From: Cyclobacteriaceae bacterium
GTDB taxonomy: Bacteria > Bacteroidota > Bacteroidia > Cytophagales > Cyclobacteriaceae
Assembly: GCA_025455445.1 (NCBI GenBank)
Contig: JALOMN010000006.1
Span: 1-22,224 of the forward strand
Direction of reading: 5' to 3'
Length of the DNA stretch: 22,224 bases
Shown here: positions 14,598 through 22,224 of the stretch, piece by piece
Layout: the number at the start of each line of letters is the position of its first letter
Numbering within the stretch: position 1 is the stretch's first letter
Notes under the pieces: model-generated
Told to the model about the DNA's origin: nothing
Databases searched by the model: none
The model's input: the letters and a program-made list of their open reading frames with translations, nothing else
Made by a program: the position numbers and the translations under genes

Positions 14598-14985
14598 CAA
14601 TAGAAAGGAGCGTTTACGGACAAATCTTTCTGTTTGGATGTTGATGTAGAGCATGGCGCGAGGCGCGCCAAGGTCGAGAGTTCCCTGTCTGCCGAAGCAT
14701 TGTGAAGGCAGGAATTCTCTTCAACAGCTCTTGAGATAATATACAGTGATTATTCTGGTATCGATCGGAGTAATTTTAGGACTTTGAAATATTGATTTTG
14801 AATGAATTATCTGAATACGGATGGGTAGCGACCATATTGATTTAAGTATCAGATTTCATCGAATAACCCTTATTCGACAGGCTTAACATGTTTGGGGTGT
14901 ATAGTGCTTCTTAGTAAGAGAAGCTTTGATTAGTAACTTATTTAATTAATTATACACTTTTAAACTTTAACCGGGATTTTCAAAT
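14598..14985 (+). other. tRNA-Thr to tuf gap: tRNA relic plus structured tuf leader
   Basis: These 388 nt hold no convincing gene. Besides the tRNA-Thr relic, they contain a possible decayed heptamer stretch (14780-14807, units like GACTTTG, AAATATT, GATTTTG). They also hold a perfect inverted repeat TCGAATAA-CCC-TTATTCGA (14859-14877) and a weaker stem GCTTCT...AGAAGC (14906-14924). The last two lie within 130 nt of the tuf start and may shape the 5' leader. No exact TAnnTTTG promoter with a well-placed -33 box was found, so tuf may be read from the tRNA promoter. Confidence 0.6.
14637..14729 (+). pseudogene. Degenerate tRNA-Thr copy carrying two palindromic inserts
   Basis: Compared with tRNA-Thr at 14526: the 5' part is rearranged (GATGTTG, then ATGTAGAGCA, with the D-arm partly missing). 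The 17-nt anticodon arm is replaced by a 17-nt palindrome (14654-14670, TGGCGCG-AGG-CGCGCCA). The 13-mer AGGTCGAGAGTTC is identical. The T-loop is then split by 29 nt (14684-14712) carrying CTGCC...GGCAG, after which 18 nt (AATTCTCTTCAACAGCTC, 14713-14730) are again identical. It cannot fold as a working tRNA: there is no proper D-arm, no U33, and the T-loop is broken. Confidence 0.85.
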
Positions 14986-16173
14986 ATGGCAAAGGAAAAT
15001 TTTGACCGCTCGAAACCTCACGTAAACATTGGTACTATTGGTCACGTAGATCATGGTAAAACAACTCTTACGGCTGCAATCACTCAGGTTCTTTCTAAGA
15101 AAGGCCTTGCTGCAGTTCGCGACTTCTCTTCAATCGACAATGCTCCTGAAGAAAAAGAAAGAGGTATTACAATCAACACCTCACACGTTGAGTATGCAAC
15201 TGACAAGAGACACTACGCACACGTAGACTGTCCTGGTCACGCTGACTATGTGAAGAACATGGTTACAGGTGCTGCTCAGATGGACGGAGCTATTCTGGTA
15301 GTAGCTGCAACTGACGGACCTATGCCGCAAACCCGCGAGCACATTCTTTTGGCTCGTCAGGTAGGTGTACCTGCTCTGGTAGTGTTCATGAACAAAGTTG
15401 ACTTGGTAGACGATGTAGAATTGCTTGACCTTGTTGAAATGGAAATTCGTGAATTGATGACTTATTACAACTTCCCTGGCGATACCATGCCTGTTATCAG
15501 AGGATCTGCTCTGGGCGCATTGAATGGCGAACCAAAGTGGGTTGCTAAAGTAGAAGAATTGATGGATGCGGTAGATAATTTCATTCCAATCCCAGTTCGT
15601 CTTGTTGATAAAGATTTCTTGATGCCTGTTGAAGACGTGTTCTCAATCACAGGTCGTGGTACGGTTGCTACTGGCCGTATTGAGCGTGGAATTATTAAGA
15701 CTGGTGACCCAGTACAAATTCTTGGAATGGGTGCCGAGAACTTAACTTCTACCATCACAGGTGTAGAAATGTTCCGCAAAATTCTTGACAGAGGTGAAGC
15801 TGGTGACAACGTAGGTTTGTTGCTCCGTGGTATTGAAAAGACCGATATCTGCCGTGGTATGGTTATTTGCAAGCCCGGTTCTGTTACTCCGCACGCTAAA
15901 TTCAAGGCAGAGGTTTACGTACTTTCTAAGGAAGAAGGTGGCCGCCACACTCCTTTCTTTAACAAGTACCGCCCTCAGTTCTATTTCCGCACTACAGACG
16001 TTACTGGTGAAGTAAAACTTCCTGCCGGTGTAGAAATGGTTATGCCTGGTGATAACATCTCTATTGAAGTTGAGTTGATCAACAAGATTGCGATGGAGAA
16101 AGGTCTTCGTTTCGCTATCCGCGAAGGTGGCCGTACGGTAGGATCAGGTCAGGTAACTGAAATCCTTGACTAA
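14986..16173 (+). CDS. tuf: Elongation factor Tu
   Basis: EF-Tu is the GTPase that brings aminoacyl-tRNA to the ribosomal A site. The 395-aa protein has G1 GHVDHGKT (19-26), the switch [10 protein letters not shown] block (59-67), G3 DCPGH (81-85), G4 NKVD (136-139) and the SAL-like G5 (SALGAL). The C-terminal domain II-III sequences ([34 protein letters not shown]) complete it. It lies downstream of tRNA-Tyr, -Gly and -Thr, the usual Bacteroidota order, and is followed by a strong terminator. Codon use is visibly biased (GGT, GCT, CGT), as expected for a highly expressed gene. Confidence 0.98.
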   Translation: MAKENFDRSKPHVNIGTIGHVDHGKTTLTAAITQVLSKKGLAAVRDFSSIDNAPEEKERGITINTSHVEYATDKRHYAHVDCPGHADYVKNMVTGAAQMDGAILVVAATDGPMPQTREHILLARQVGVPALVVFMNKVDLVDDVELLDLVEMEIRELMTYYNFPGDTMPVIRGSALGALNGEPKWVAKVEELMDAVDNFIPIPVRLVDKDFLMPVEDVFSITGRGTVATGRIERGIIKTGDPVQILGMGAENLTSTITGVEMFRKILDRGEAGDNVGLLLRGIEKTDICRGMVICKPGSVTPHAKFKAEVYVLSKEEGGRHTPFFNKYRPQFYFRTTDVTGEVKLPAGVEMVMPGDNISIEVELINKIAMEKGLRFAIREGGRTVGSGQVTEILD

Positions 16174-16231
16174 GTTCAGAATTGCCCTTAATACATTAAG
16201 ATTTTAAGGGTAATTAACTGATAATCAAATA

Positions 16232-16272
16232 AAAAGCGTTTCTGAGATTTTTCTTAGAAACGCTTTTGTTTT
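16232..16272 (+). terminator. tuf terminator with 16-bp stem
   Basis: AAAAGCGTTTCTGAGA pairs with TCTTAGAAACGCTTTT across a TTTT loop (16232-16267), with a single G-T pair. GTTTTC continues the T-rich tail. The 3' arm carries the TTTG of the next promoter. Confidence 0.9.
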
Positions 16273-16295
16273 CTATGCCTCTTATTCTACCTTTG
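16265..16295 (+). promoter_or_regulatory. Promoter for tRNA-Trp-secE-nusG-rpl-rpoB
   Basis: TTTG (16265-16268) and TACCTTTG (16288-16295) with exactly 19 nt between them: a full match to TTTG-N19-TAnnTTTG. The -33 box lies inside the tuf terminator stem. The predicted start is about 16302, giving a leader of some 56 nt before tRNA-Trp. Confidence 0.82.
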
Positions 16296-16357
16296 CAGTC
16301 CTTTTGAATTGAGGGTATCGGGTGCAGTTTAAAAGGTCGAGCTGAGAAAACAGTTAT

Positions 16358-16430
16358 ACGGGTGTAGCTCAATTGGTAGAGTAGCGGTCTCCAAAACCGT
16401 TGGCTGGGAGTTCGAGTCTCTCCACCCGTG
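16358..16430 (+). tRNA. tRNA-Trp(CCA)
   Basis: Acceptor ACGGGTG/CACCCGT, anticodon stem GCGGT/ACCGT with loop CTCCAAA giving CCA, and a standard T-loop TTCGAGT. 73 nt, discriminator G, as usual for bacterial tRNA-Trp. It lies 15 nt before secE and must be cut out of the mRNA leader. Confidence 0.97.
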
Positions 16431-16445
16431 CAAAGCTAAAGACGA

Positions 16446-16631
16446 ATGGAAAAGGTAAAGACATATATTTTAGATTCCATTGACGAGATACGTAATAAAG
16501 TGTCTTGGCCAAAGTTCAGTGAACTTCAAAGTAGTGCCATTCTTGTGTTGGTAGCTTCTTTGATTTTTGCAATTGTTATTGGCGTAGTGGACCTCGGGTT
16601 TAAGGAAGCTTTGACTTGGTTTTATAAGTAA
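16446..16631 (+). CDS. secE: Preprotein translocase subunit SecE
   Basis: The short 61-aa form of SecE, the clamp of the SecYEG channel. It has an amphipathic N-terminal helix with the conserved EIRNKVSWPKFSELQSSAILVL segment (the K-V-x-W-P hallmark), then one transmembrane helix (about residues 28-50). It lies between tRNA-Trp and nusG, the near-universal bacterial order. The length is normal for single-helix SecE in Bacteroidota. Confidence 0.95.
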   Translation: MEKVKTYILDSIDEIRNKVSWPKFSELQSSAILVLVASLIFAIVIGVVDLGFKEALTWFYK

Positions 16632-16649
16632 AATAACGAGATAATCCGG

Positions 16650-17210
16650 ATGGGCGAGTTAAAGTGGTATGTCTTAAGAGTTATCAGCGGCCAGGAGAAG
16701 AAAGTTAAATCTTATCTGGAAACTGAGATTGAAAGGTCAAAACTCACTGAGTTTATACCTCAGGTGCTTATTCCATCGGAGAAGGTATATGAAATGAGGG
16801 GAGGAAAAAAGCGCGTAAGAGAGAGAAATTTCTTTCCTGGTTATGTGCTGGTTTCTGCGGATTTGTCAAATGGTGAAGCTTACCACACAGTGAACAACAT
16901 TCCGGGCGTGCTTGGATTTTTAGGCAACAGTGGTTCAAGCGCAACTAACAAAGAACCGGTTGCTTTAAGACAATCGGAAGTAAATAGAATACTTGGTAAG
17001 GTTGATGAGATAGACCAGTTCGAAGAAAAACTAGAAACTCCTTTTATTAAAGGAGAATCTGTTAAGGTAATGGATGGTCCGTTCAGCGGCTTTACAGGGT
17101 CAGTAGAAGAAATTTTTGAAGACAAAAAGAAATTGAATGTAATGGTGAAGATTTTCGGCCGGAATACACCAGTCGAACTCAGTTACATGCAAGTAGAAAA
17201 GTTAGAATAA
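16650..17210 (+). CDS. nusG: Transcription termination/antitermination protein NusG
   Basis: NusG binds RNA polymerase near the clamp, suppresses pausing and links it to Rho or the ribosome. The 186-aa protein has the NGN domain ([39 protein letters not shown]) and a C-terminal KOW domain ([40 protein letters not shown]). An Asn/Ser-rich linker lies near residues 92-100. It starts 18 nt after secE and ends 7 nt before rplK. Confidence 0.96.
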   Translation: MGELKWYVLRVISGQEKKVKSYLETEIERSKLTEFIPQVLIPSEKVYEMRGGKKRVRERNFFPGYVLVSADLSNGEAYHTVNNIPGVLGFLGNSGSSATNKEPVALRQSEVNRILGKVDEIDQFEEKLETPFIKGESVKVMDGPFSGFTGSVEEIFEDKKKLNVMVKIFGRNTPVELSYMQVEKLE

Positions 17211-17217
17211 TAATACA

Positions 17218-17661
17218 ATGGCAAAGGAAGTAACAGGTTATTTGAAACTGCAGGTTAAAGGAGGTCAGGCAAACCCCGCTCCTCCAATTGGTCCGGCATT
17301 GGGTTCAAAAGGTTTGAACATCATGGACTTCTGCAAACAGTTCAACGCACGCACTCAAGATAAGCAAGGCCAGGTGTTGCCGGTGCTCCTCACCATCTAT
17401 AATGACAAGTCTTTTGACTTTGTTATTAAGACTCCTCCTGCTGCAATCCTGATTATGGATGCAATCAAAATCCAGAAAGGCTCTAAAGAACCTAACCGCC
17501 TTAAGGTTGGCTCAATAAGCTGGGATCAAATCAAAAAAATCGCAGAAACTAAAATGCCTGATTTAAACGCATTCAAAGTTGAGTCTGCTATGAAAATGGT
17601 TGCTGGCACTGCACGTAGCATGGGAGTAACAGTAAGTGGAACCGCCCCTTGGGATAAATAA
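17218..17661 (+). CDS. rplK: 50S ribosomal protein L11
   Basis: L11 forms the GTPase-associated centre with 23S rRNA and the L10-L7/L12 stalk. The 147-aa protein has the typical [35 protein letters not shown]-terminus and the RNA-binding C-terminal domain ending in [10 protein letters not shown]. It begins 7 nt after nusG, so no space exists for the L1-binding leader used in E. coli to control L11-L1; feedback would have to act elsewhere. Confidence 0.97.
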   Translation: MAKEVTGYLKLQVKGGQANPAPPIGPALGSKGLNIMDFCKQFNARTQDKQGQVLPVLLTIYNDKSFDFVIKTPPAAILIMDAIKIQKGSKEPNRLKVGSISWDQIKKIAETKMPDLNAFKVESAMKMVAGTARSMGVTVSGTAPWDK

Positions 17662-17670
17662 TACAAGACA

Positions 17671-18369
17671 ATGGCAAAGTTGACAAAAAACAGAAAAGCA
17701 GTTCTTACCAAGTATGATTCTGAAAAGGAATATTCATTGGAAGATGCTGCCAAGGTGTTGAAAGACATCACCTTCACCAAGTTTGATGCTTCGGTTGATA
17801 TAGATATTCGCTTGGGGGTAGATCCTAAGAAATCAGATCAGATGGTAAGAGGTGTAGTATCTCTGCCGCATGGTTTGGGTAAAGTTGTGCGTGTATTGGT
17901 TCTTTGCACACCTGATAAAGCTCAGGATGCAAAAGATGCAGGTGCAGAGCATGTTGGCTTAGATGATTACATTCAGAAGATAGAAGGTGGATGGACGGAT
18001 ATTGATGTAATTATTACCATGCCTACGGTAATGGCAAAAGTAGGTAAGCTTGGTAAGGTATTAGGACCTCGCGGTTTAATGCCCAACCCGAAGTCAGGAA
18101 CTGTAACACTCGATGTTGGTAAAGCGGTGAAAGAGGTGAAAGCAGGTAAGGTTGACTTCAAAATTGACAAACAAGGAATTATTCACGCCAGCATTGGTAA
18201 GGCTTCCTTCAGCCCGGAAAAAATAAAAGAAAACGCAGCTGAACTTATCAACACGGTGGTTAAGTTAAAACCCGCTTCATCGAAAGGTACATATATTCAA
18301 AATATCAGCCTTTCTTCAACGATGAGTCCGGGTATTATAGTGGATAAGGGTTCAATTGCAGGTCTTTAA
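17671..18369 (+). CDS. rplA: 50S ribosomal protein L1
   Basis: L1 forms the mobile L1 stalk that helps E-site tRNA release, and is a translational repressor in many bacteria. The 232-aa protein has the [46 protein letters not shown] and [19 protein letters not shown] blocks. It begins 9 nt after rplK and ends 10 nt before rplJ. Length is normal. Confidence 0.97.
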   Translation: MAKLTKNRKAVLTKYDSEKEYSLEDAAKVLKDITFTKFDASVDIDIRLGVDPKKSDQMVRGVVSLPHGLGKVVRVLVLCTPDKAQDAKDAGAEHVGLDDYIQKIEGGWTDIDVIITMPTVMAKVGKLGKVLGPRGLMPNPKSGTVTLDVGKAVKEVKAGKVDFKIDKQGIIHASIGKASFSPEKIKENAAELINTVVKLKPASSKGTYIQNISLSSTMSPGIIVDKGSIAGL

Positions 18370-18379
18370 TATTTAAGAA

Positions 18380-18907
18380 ATGACCAGAGAAGAAAAAGGA
18401 CAGATTATCGATGCGTTGGCTGAGAAGTTTTCCCAGCACGAGCATTTCTATATTACCGATGCATCAGGCTTGACGGTTGCGCAGATCAATGCATTTCGCA
18501 GGCTTTGTTTTAATGCGGGTATCGAGTACGGTGTCTATAAAAACACACTTATTCGCAAAGCATTAGAGAAGCAGGAAGGTAATTATGAAGAATTATTTAA
18601 GGCCCTTCATGGCTTTTCAGGCGTATTGTTTTCCAAAGAAGTTGGAAACCTGCCTGCAAAGGTTATTAAGGAATACAGAAACAAGCTTAAGGGCAAACCT
18701 GGTTTTAAAGCTGCTTCCATTCAGTCCACTCTGTTTGTCGGAGAGGAACATCTAGACACGCTTGTTGAGTTGAAATCTAAAAATGAACTCATTGGCGAAA
18801 TCATTTCATTGCTGCAATCACCTGCCAAGAATGTATTGTCTGCTTTATTAAGCGGCAAACAAACAGTGGCTGGCCTGGTAAAGGCACTGGAAGAAAGAAA
18901 ACAATAA
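18380..18907 (+). CDS. rplJ: 50S ribosomal protein L10
   Basis: L10 anchors L7/L12 dimers on the ribosome. The 175-aa protein has the N-terminal TREEKGQIIDALAEKF, FYITDASGLTVAQINAFRRLC and YKNTLIRKALE blocks. A C-terminal helix (LLQSPAKNVLSALLSGKQTVAGLVKALEERK) is the L7/L12 docking site. The gap to rplA is only 10 nt, so the long L10 leader that mediates autoregulation in E. coli is absent at this position. Confidence 0.96.
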   Translation: MTREEKGQIIDALAEKFSQHEHFYITDASGLTVAQINAFRRLCFNAGIEYGVYKNTLIRKALEKQEGNYEELFKALHGFSGVLFSKEVGNLPAKVIKEYRNKLKGKPGFKAASIQSTLFVGEEHLDTLVELKSKNELIGEIISLLQSPAKNVLSALLSGKQTVAGLVKALEERKQ

Positions 18908-18937
18908 TTAACGAACTAAAAATTAACACTTACAATC

Positions 18938-19315
18938 ATGGCTGACGTAAAATCACTTGGCGATCAACTGGTAGAACTTACCGTTAAAGAAGTAAATGAA
19001 TTAGCTTCTTACTTAAAAGAAACATATGGTATCGAGCCCGCTGCGGCTGCTGTAGTTGCTGGCCCTGCTGCCGGTGCTGCTGCTGGTCCTGCTGCTGCTG
19101 AAAAAACCAATTTTGATGTAGTATTAAAGGCTGCTGGTCCTAACAAACTTCAAATCGTGAAGCTTGTTAAAGAATTAACTGGTCTTGGCTTAAAAGAAGC
19201 TAAAGATGTAGTTGATGGTGCTCCTAAAACAATCAAAGAAGGCTTACCTAAAGACGAAGCTGAAAGTCTAAAGAAGCAACTGGTAGAGGCTGGTGCCGAA
19301 ATCGAGTTGAAGTAA
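18938..19315 (+). CDS. rplL: 50S ribosomal protein L7/L12
   Basis: L7/L12 is the multi-copy acidic stalk protein that recruits translation GTPases. The 125-aa protein has the N-terminal dimerisation domain ([25 protein letters not shown]), an Ala/Gly/Pro-rich hinge (about residues 34-53) and the C-terminal domain ([44 protein letters not shown]...). It starts 30 nt after rplJ. It is followed by a 170-nt structured gap before rpoB, where expression could be reset. Confidence 0.98.
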   Translation: MADVKSLGDQLVELTVKEVNELASYLKETYGIEPAAAAVVAGPAAGAAAGPAAAEKTNFDVVLKAAGPNKLQIVKLVKELTGLGLKEAKDVVDGAPKTIKEGLPKDEAESLKKQLVEAGAEIELK

Positions 19316-19325
19316 TTCTTCTTGA

Positions 19326-19390
19326 AGACGCAGGGTGCCGTCTCACACAGAAATCAGGCTCCATTCCCTCCCGAAACCTTCGGGATGGGA
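19326..19390 (+). promoter_or_regulatory. Two hairpins in the rplL-rpoB gap, possible attenuator or processing site
   Basis: Hairpin one is AGACG...CGTCT (19326-19343). Hairpin two is CCCGAA-acc-TTCGGG (19370-19384), extended by T-A and, past a one-base bulge, TCCC/GGGA (19365-19390). The following stretch (tctatctctatttatg) is only moderately T-rich, so it would be a partial terminator at best. The E. coli rplL-rpoB gap also holds an attenuator and an RNase III site, a fair analogy but not evidence for this sequence. Confidence 0.5.
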
Positions 19391-19485
19391 CTGGGGTCTA
19401 TCTCTATTTATGCTAACATAAGCATGAGCACCCTAAAATTGGTTTAGAATTAAGTCTAGTCCAGGAAATTAAAACACAAAGTACC

Positions 19486-22224
19486 TTGACAAAGAAGACA
19501 GTAAACAACAGGATTGATTTCTCATCAGTAGAGAAAGTATTGGAATACCCAGATTTTCTGGATATCCAGGTTCAATCATTCAAGGATTTTCTACAAATCG
19601 AAACTCCTGCAGAGAAACGCCAAAACGAAGGACTCTTCAAAGTATTTGCAGAGAACTTTCCGATTTCAGATTCGCGCGAAAATTTCGTGCTCGAGTTTGT
19701 GGATTACACCATTGATCCGCCTAAGTACAGTGTAGATGAGTGCATCGACAGAGGATTAACTTTCTCTGTGCCTCTAAAGGCAAAGTTGCGCCTTACCTGT
19801 AATGATGAAGACAATGAGGATTTTGAAACCATCGAACAAGAAGTGTTCCTGGGCAATATTCCTTACATGACCGAAAAGGGTTCTTTTGTAATTAATGGCG
19901 CTGAGCGTGTAATCGTTTCTCAACTTCACCGTTCACCAGGTGTGTTTTTTGCCATGAGTAAACACACCAATGGTACAAAGCTATATTCTGCCAGAATCAT
20001 TCCATTCAAAGGATCCTGGATTGAATTTGCTACCGATGTAAACTCGGTGATGTATGCATACATTGATCGTAAGAAAAAATTCCCCGTAACAACCCTGTTA
20101 CGCGCCATCGGTTATGGCACAGATAAAGATATACTCGATCTCTTCGGTTTATCTGAAGAAATTGAAGCAAATAAAAATACATTAAAGAAAACTGTAGGCC
20201 GCAAGTTGGCTGCACGTGTTTTAAAAACGTGGACCGAAGACTTCGTGGATGAAGATACAGGCGAGGTTGTATCAATTGATCGCAACGAGGTATTGTTGGA
20301 ACGCGATCATGTGCTAACACCCGAAGATGTTGATACCATTCTTGAATCAGGCGTGAAGTCAATCATTCTGCATCGCGAAGATGTGAACGTTTCAGACTTT
20401 CACATTATTTTTAATACCCTGGCAAAGGATAATTCAAACTCTGAAAAAGAAGCCGTTGAACAAATCTATCGTCAGTTAAGAAATACAGAAGCACCTGATG
20501 AGCAAACTGCTCGCGACATCATTCAAAGTTTATTCTTTAGTGAAAAACGTTATGATTTAGGTGAGGTAGGGCGCTATAGAATTAACAAAAAGCTCGGTTT
20601 AGATTTAAGTTTTGATCAGCGTGTGTTAACCACGGAGGATATTATCCTTATTGTGAAATACCTGATTGGTCTAATCAACTCTAAGGCAGTTGTCGATGAT
20701 ATCGATCACCTGAGCAACAGACGTGTAAGAACAGTAGGCGAGCAATTATATTCTCAGTTTGGTGTGGGTTTGGCGCGTATGGCAAGAACCATCAAAGAAA
20801 GAATGAACGTTCGCGATAATGAAGATTTCAAGCCGGTTGATTTGATCAATGCGCGCACGTTGTCTTCTGTTATCAATTCGTTCTTCGGAACAAACCAGCT
20901 TTCTCAGTTCATGGATCAAACCAATCCATTAGCAGAGATTACACATAAGCGCAGAATGTCGGCACTCGGGCCAGGCGGTCTCTCCAGAGAGCGCGCAGGT
21001 TTTGAAGTGCGAGATGTTCACTATACACACTATGGTCGCTTATGTACTATTGAAACTCCGGAAGGACCGAACATCGGTTTGATCTCTTCACTTTGTGTTC
21101 ATGCAAAAGTGAATAAGATGGGCTTTATTGAAACTCCATACCGCAAGGTAGAGCAAGGTAAAGTAAAAGGTAAAGATGTAATATTCCTTACCGCAGAAGA
21201 AGAGGATACTCACAACATCGCACAGGCGAATGTGAAAATAAAGAGCAATGGAGAGCTTGATGAGGAAAAAGTAAAGGCACGATTTGAGGGAGATTTCCCG
21301 GTGGTGGAACCAAAAGATATCCGCTACATGGATATTGCACCTAATCAGATTGTATCTATTGCTGCTTCATTGATTCCATTCTTAGAACATGATGATGCAA
21401 ACCGCGCCCTGATGGGTTCAAACATGCAACGTCAGGCCGTGCCTTTAATGAGACCGGAAGCACCAATTGTAGGTACAGGTTTGGAAGGCAGAATCGCAAT
21501 TGACTCACGCACATTAATTCTTTCTGAAGGCAATGGCGTAGTGGAGTATGTTGATTCAAAGAAAATTCTGGTTAGGTATGAGGTATCAGAAGAGCAACAA
21601 TTAGTGCGCTTTGATGATGACCTGAGAACGTATAGCCTGATTAAGTTCAGAAGAACAAACCAGGATACCTGTATTAACTTAACGCCACTTGTGCGCAAAG
21701 GTGATAAGGTTACAAAAGGACAACCACTTTGCCAGGGTTATGGAACGGCAAATGGAGAACTGGCACTTGGCCGCAACCTGTTGGTTGCATACATGCCATG
21801 GCAGGGATATAACTTCGAGGATGCAATTGTAATTTCAGAGCGCGTTGTTCGCGATGATATTTATACTTCTATCCACATCGAAGAATTTGAACTCGAAGTG
21901 CGTGATACTAAACGTGGAGAAGAAGAATTAACTTCAGAAATTCCAAACGTAAGTGAAGAAGCTGTAAAGCATCTTGATGAAAATGGTATCATTCGCGTAG
22001 GCGCTGAAGTAAAAGAAGGTGATATTCTTATTGGTAAGATTACCCCTAAGGGTGAAACCGATCCTACTCCTGAAGAAAAACTCTTAAGAGCGATCTTCGG
22101 TGATAAGGCTGGTGATGTGAAAGACGCATCTATGAAGGCACCTCCATCATTGAAAGGTGTTGTAATTGATACCAAGCTTTTCTCAAGACCTAAACGTGAT
22201 AAGGATTTACGATCTAAATCAAAG
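19486..22224 (+). CDS. rpoB: DNA-directed RNA polymerase subunit beta, N-terminal 913 codons
   Basis: The beta subunit of RNA polymerase, open at the right edge. Reading from TTG 19486 gives [28 protein letters not shown] and 913 codons without a stop. Markers include the beta fork and rifampicin pocket: [40 protein letters not shown] from residue 466, then [29 protein letters not shown] and [23 protein letters not shown]. The three classic rifampicin-resistance sites hold the susceptible residues (D477, H487, S492, equivalent to E. coli D516, H526, S531). TTG is chosen because no in-frame ATG or GTG upstream is usable and the N-terminus fits relatives; AGGAAA lies about 18 nt before it. rpoC is expected to follow. 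Confidence 0.96.
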   Translation, partial: MTKKTVNNRIDFSSVEKVLEYPDFLDIQVQSFKDFLQIETPAEKRQNEGLFKVFAENFPISDSRENFVLEFVDYTIDPPKYSVDECIDRGLTFSVPLKAKLRLTCNDEDNEDFETIEQEVFLGNIPYMTEKGSFVINGAERVIVSQLHRSPGVFFAMSKHTNGTKLYSARIIPFKGSWIEFATDVNSVMYAYIDRKKKFPVTTLLRAIGYGTDKDILDLFGLSEEIEANKNTLKKTVGRKLAARVLKTWTEDFVDEDTGEVVSIDRNEVLLERDHVLTPEDVDTILESGVKSIILHREDVNVSDFHIIFNTLAKDNSNSEKEAVEQIYRQLRNTEAPDEQTARDIIQSLFFSEKRYDLGEVGRYRINKKLGLDLSFDQRVLTTEDIILIVKYLIGLINSKAVVDDIDHLSNRRVRTVGEQLYSQFGVGLARMARTIKERMNVRDNEDFKPVDLINARTLSSVINSFFGTNQLSQFMDQTNPLAEITHKRRMSALGPGGLSRERAGFEVRDVHYTHYGRLCTIETPEGPNIGLISSLCVHAKVNKMGFIETPYRKVEQGKVKGKDVIFLTAEEEDTHNIAQANVKIKSNGELDEEKVKARFEGDFPVVEPKDIRYMDIAPNQIVSIAASLIPFLEHDDANRALMGSNMQRQAVPLMRPEAPIVGTGLEGRIAIDSRTLILSEGNGVVEYVDSKKILVRYEVSEEQQLVRFDDDLRTYSLIKFRRTNQDTCINLTPLVRKGDKVTKGQPLCQGYGTANGELALGRNLLVAYMPWQGYNFEDAIVISERVVRDDIYTSIHIEEFELEVRDTKRGEEELTSEIPNVSEEAVKHLDENGIIRVGAEVKEGDILIGKITPKGETDPTPEEKLLRAIFGDKAGDVKDASMKAPPSLKGVVIDTKLFSRPKRDKDLRSKSK

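Noticed and set aside
14637..14729. Possible fifth functional tRNA after tRNA-Thr
   Set aside because: The D-arm is incomplete, the loop of the anticodon-like hairpin lacks U33, and the T-loop is split by 29 nt.
15465..15905. Long minus-strand open frames inside tuf and rpoB
   Set aside because: They are shadows produced by biased codon use in highly expressed genes; no recognisable protein.

Overview
The window looks like a chromosomal core segment of a Bacteroidota bacterium, most likely in the Cytophagales or a related lineage. This rests on gene content and order (recF next to a DUF721/DciA-like gene, a TPR membrane protein and ribH; tRNA-Tyr, -Gly, -Thr, then tuf, tRNA-Trp, secE, nusG, rplK-A-J-L and rpoB). 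It also rests on Bacteroidota-only families such as DUF3667, on weak Shine-Dalgarno sequences, and on two clean promoters of the Bacteroidota form TTTG-N19-TAnnTTTG. DNA is AT-rich with uniform codon use, and no transposase, integrase or CRISPR array is visible.

Layout. 1-104 holds the start of a minus-strand four-helix-bundle (S23/IVP) gene. 197-4916 carries rnhB, a DUF3667 membrane protein, an NRDE/TANGO2 protein, an alpha/beta hydrolase, a lone LolD/MacB-type ABC ATPase and a PduO-type cobalamin adenosyltransferase. 5011-6120 is ilvE with a strong terminator. 6180-7848 is a secreted or membrane hypothetical protein, then prfB with its programmed +1 frameshift. 7847-8348 is a second S23/IVP gene bounded by inverted heptamer arrays. 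8348-10218 holds an MFS transporter and a YhhN-type lysoplasmalogenase. On the minus strand, 10215-12548 holds ribH, a TPR protein and pdhA. From 12648 rightward come recF, DUF721, the tRNA cluster, tuf and the secE-nusG-rpl-rpoB operon; rpoB runs off the right edge after 913 codons.

The right half is the translation and transcription core: EF-Tu, SecE, NusG, L11, L1, L10, L7/L12 and RNA polymerase beta. The tRNA cluster appears to start at a perfect promoter at 14101. tuf ends in a 16-bp hairpin terminator whose 3' arm carries the -33 box of the next promoter, which drives tRNA-Trp through rpoB.

The least ordinary feature is a set of degenerate tandem heptamers (7-nt period). Both S23/IVP genes have such an array directly upstream. 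The complete one is enclosed by arrays in opposite orientation that reach from the prfB stop codon to the MFS start codon. Heptamer arrays of other sequence fill the spacers between the tRNA genes. Just after tRNA-Thr lies a broken tRNA-Thr copy: its 17-nt anticodon arm is replaced by a 17-nt palindrome, and its T-loop is split by a 29-nt hairpin-forming insert. These suggest small palindromic or heptameric elements active in this genome, possibly linked to S23/IVP proteins; that link is inference.
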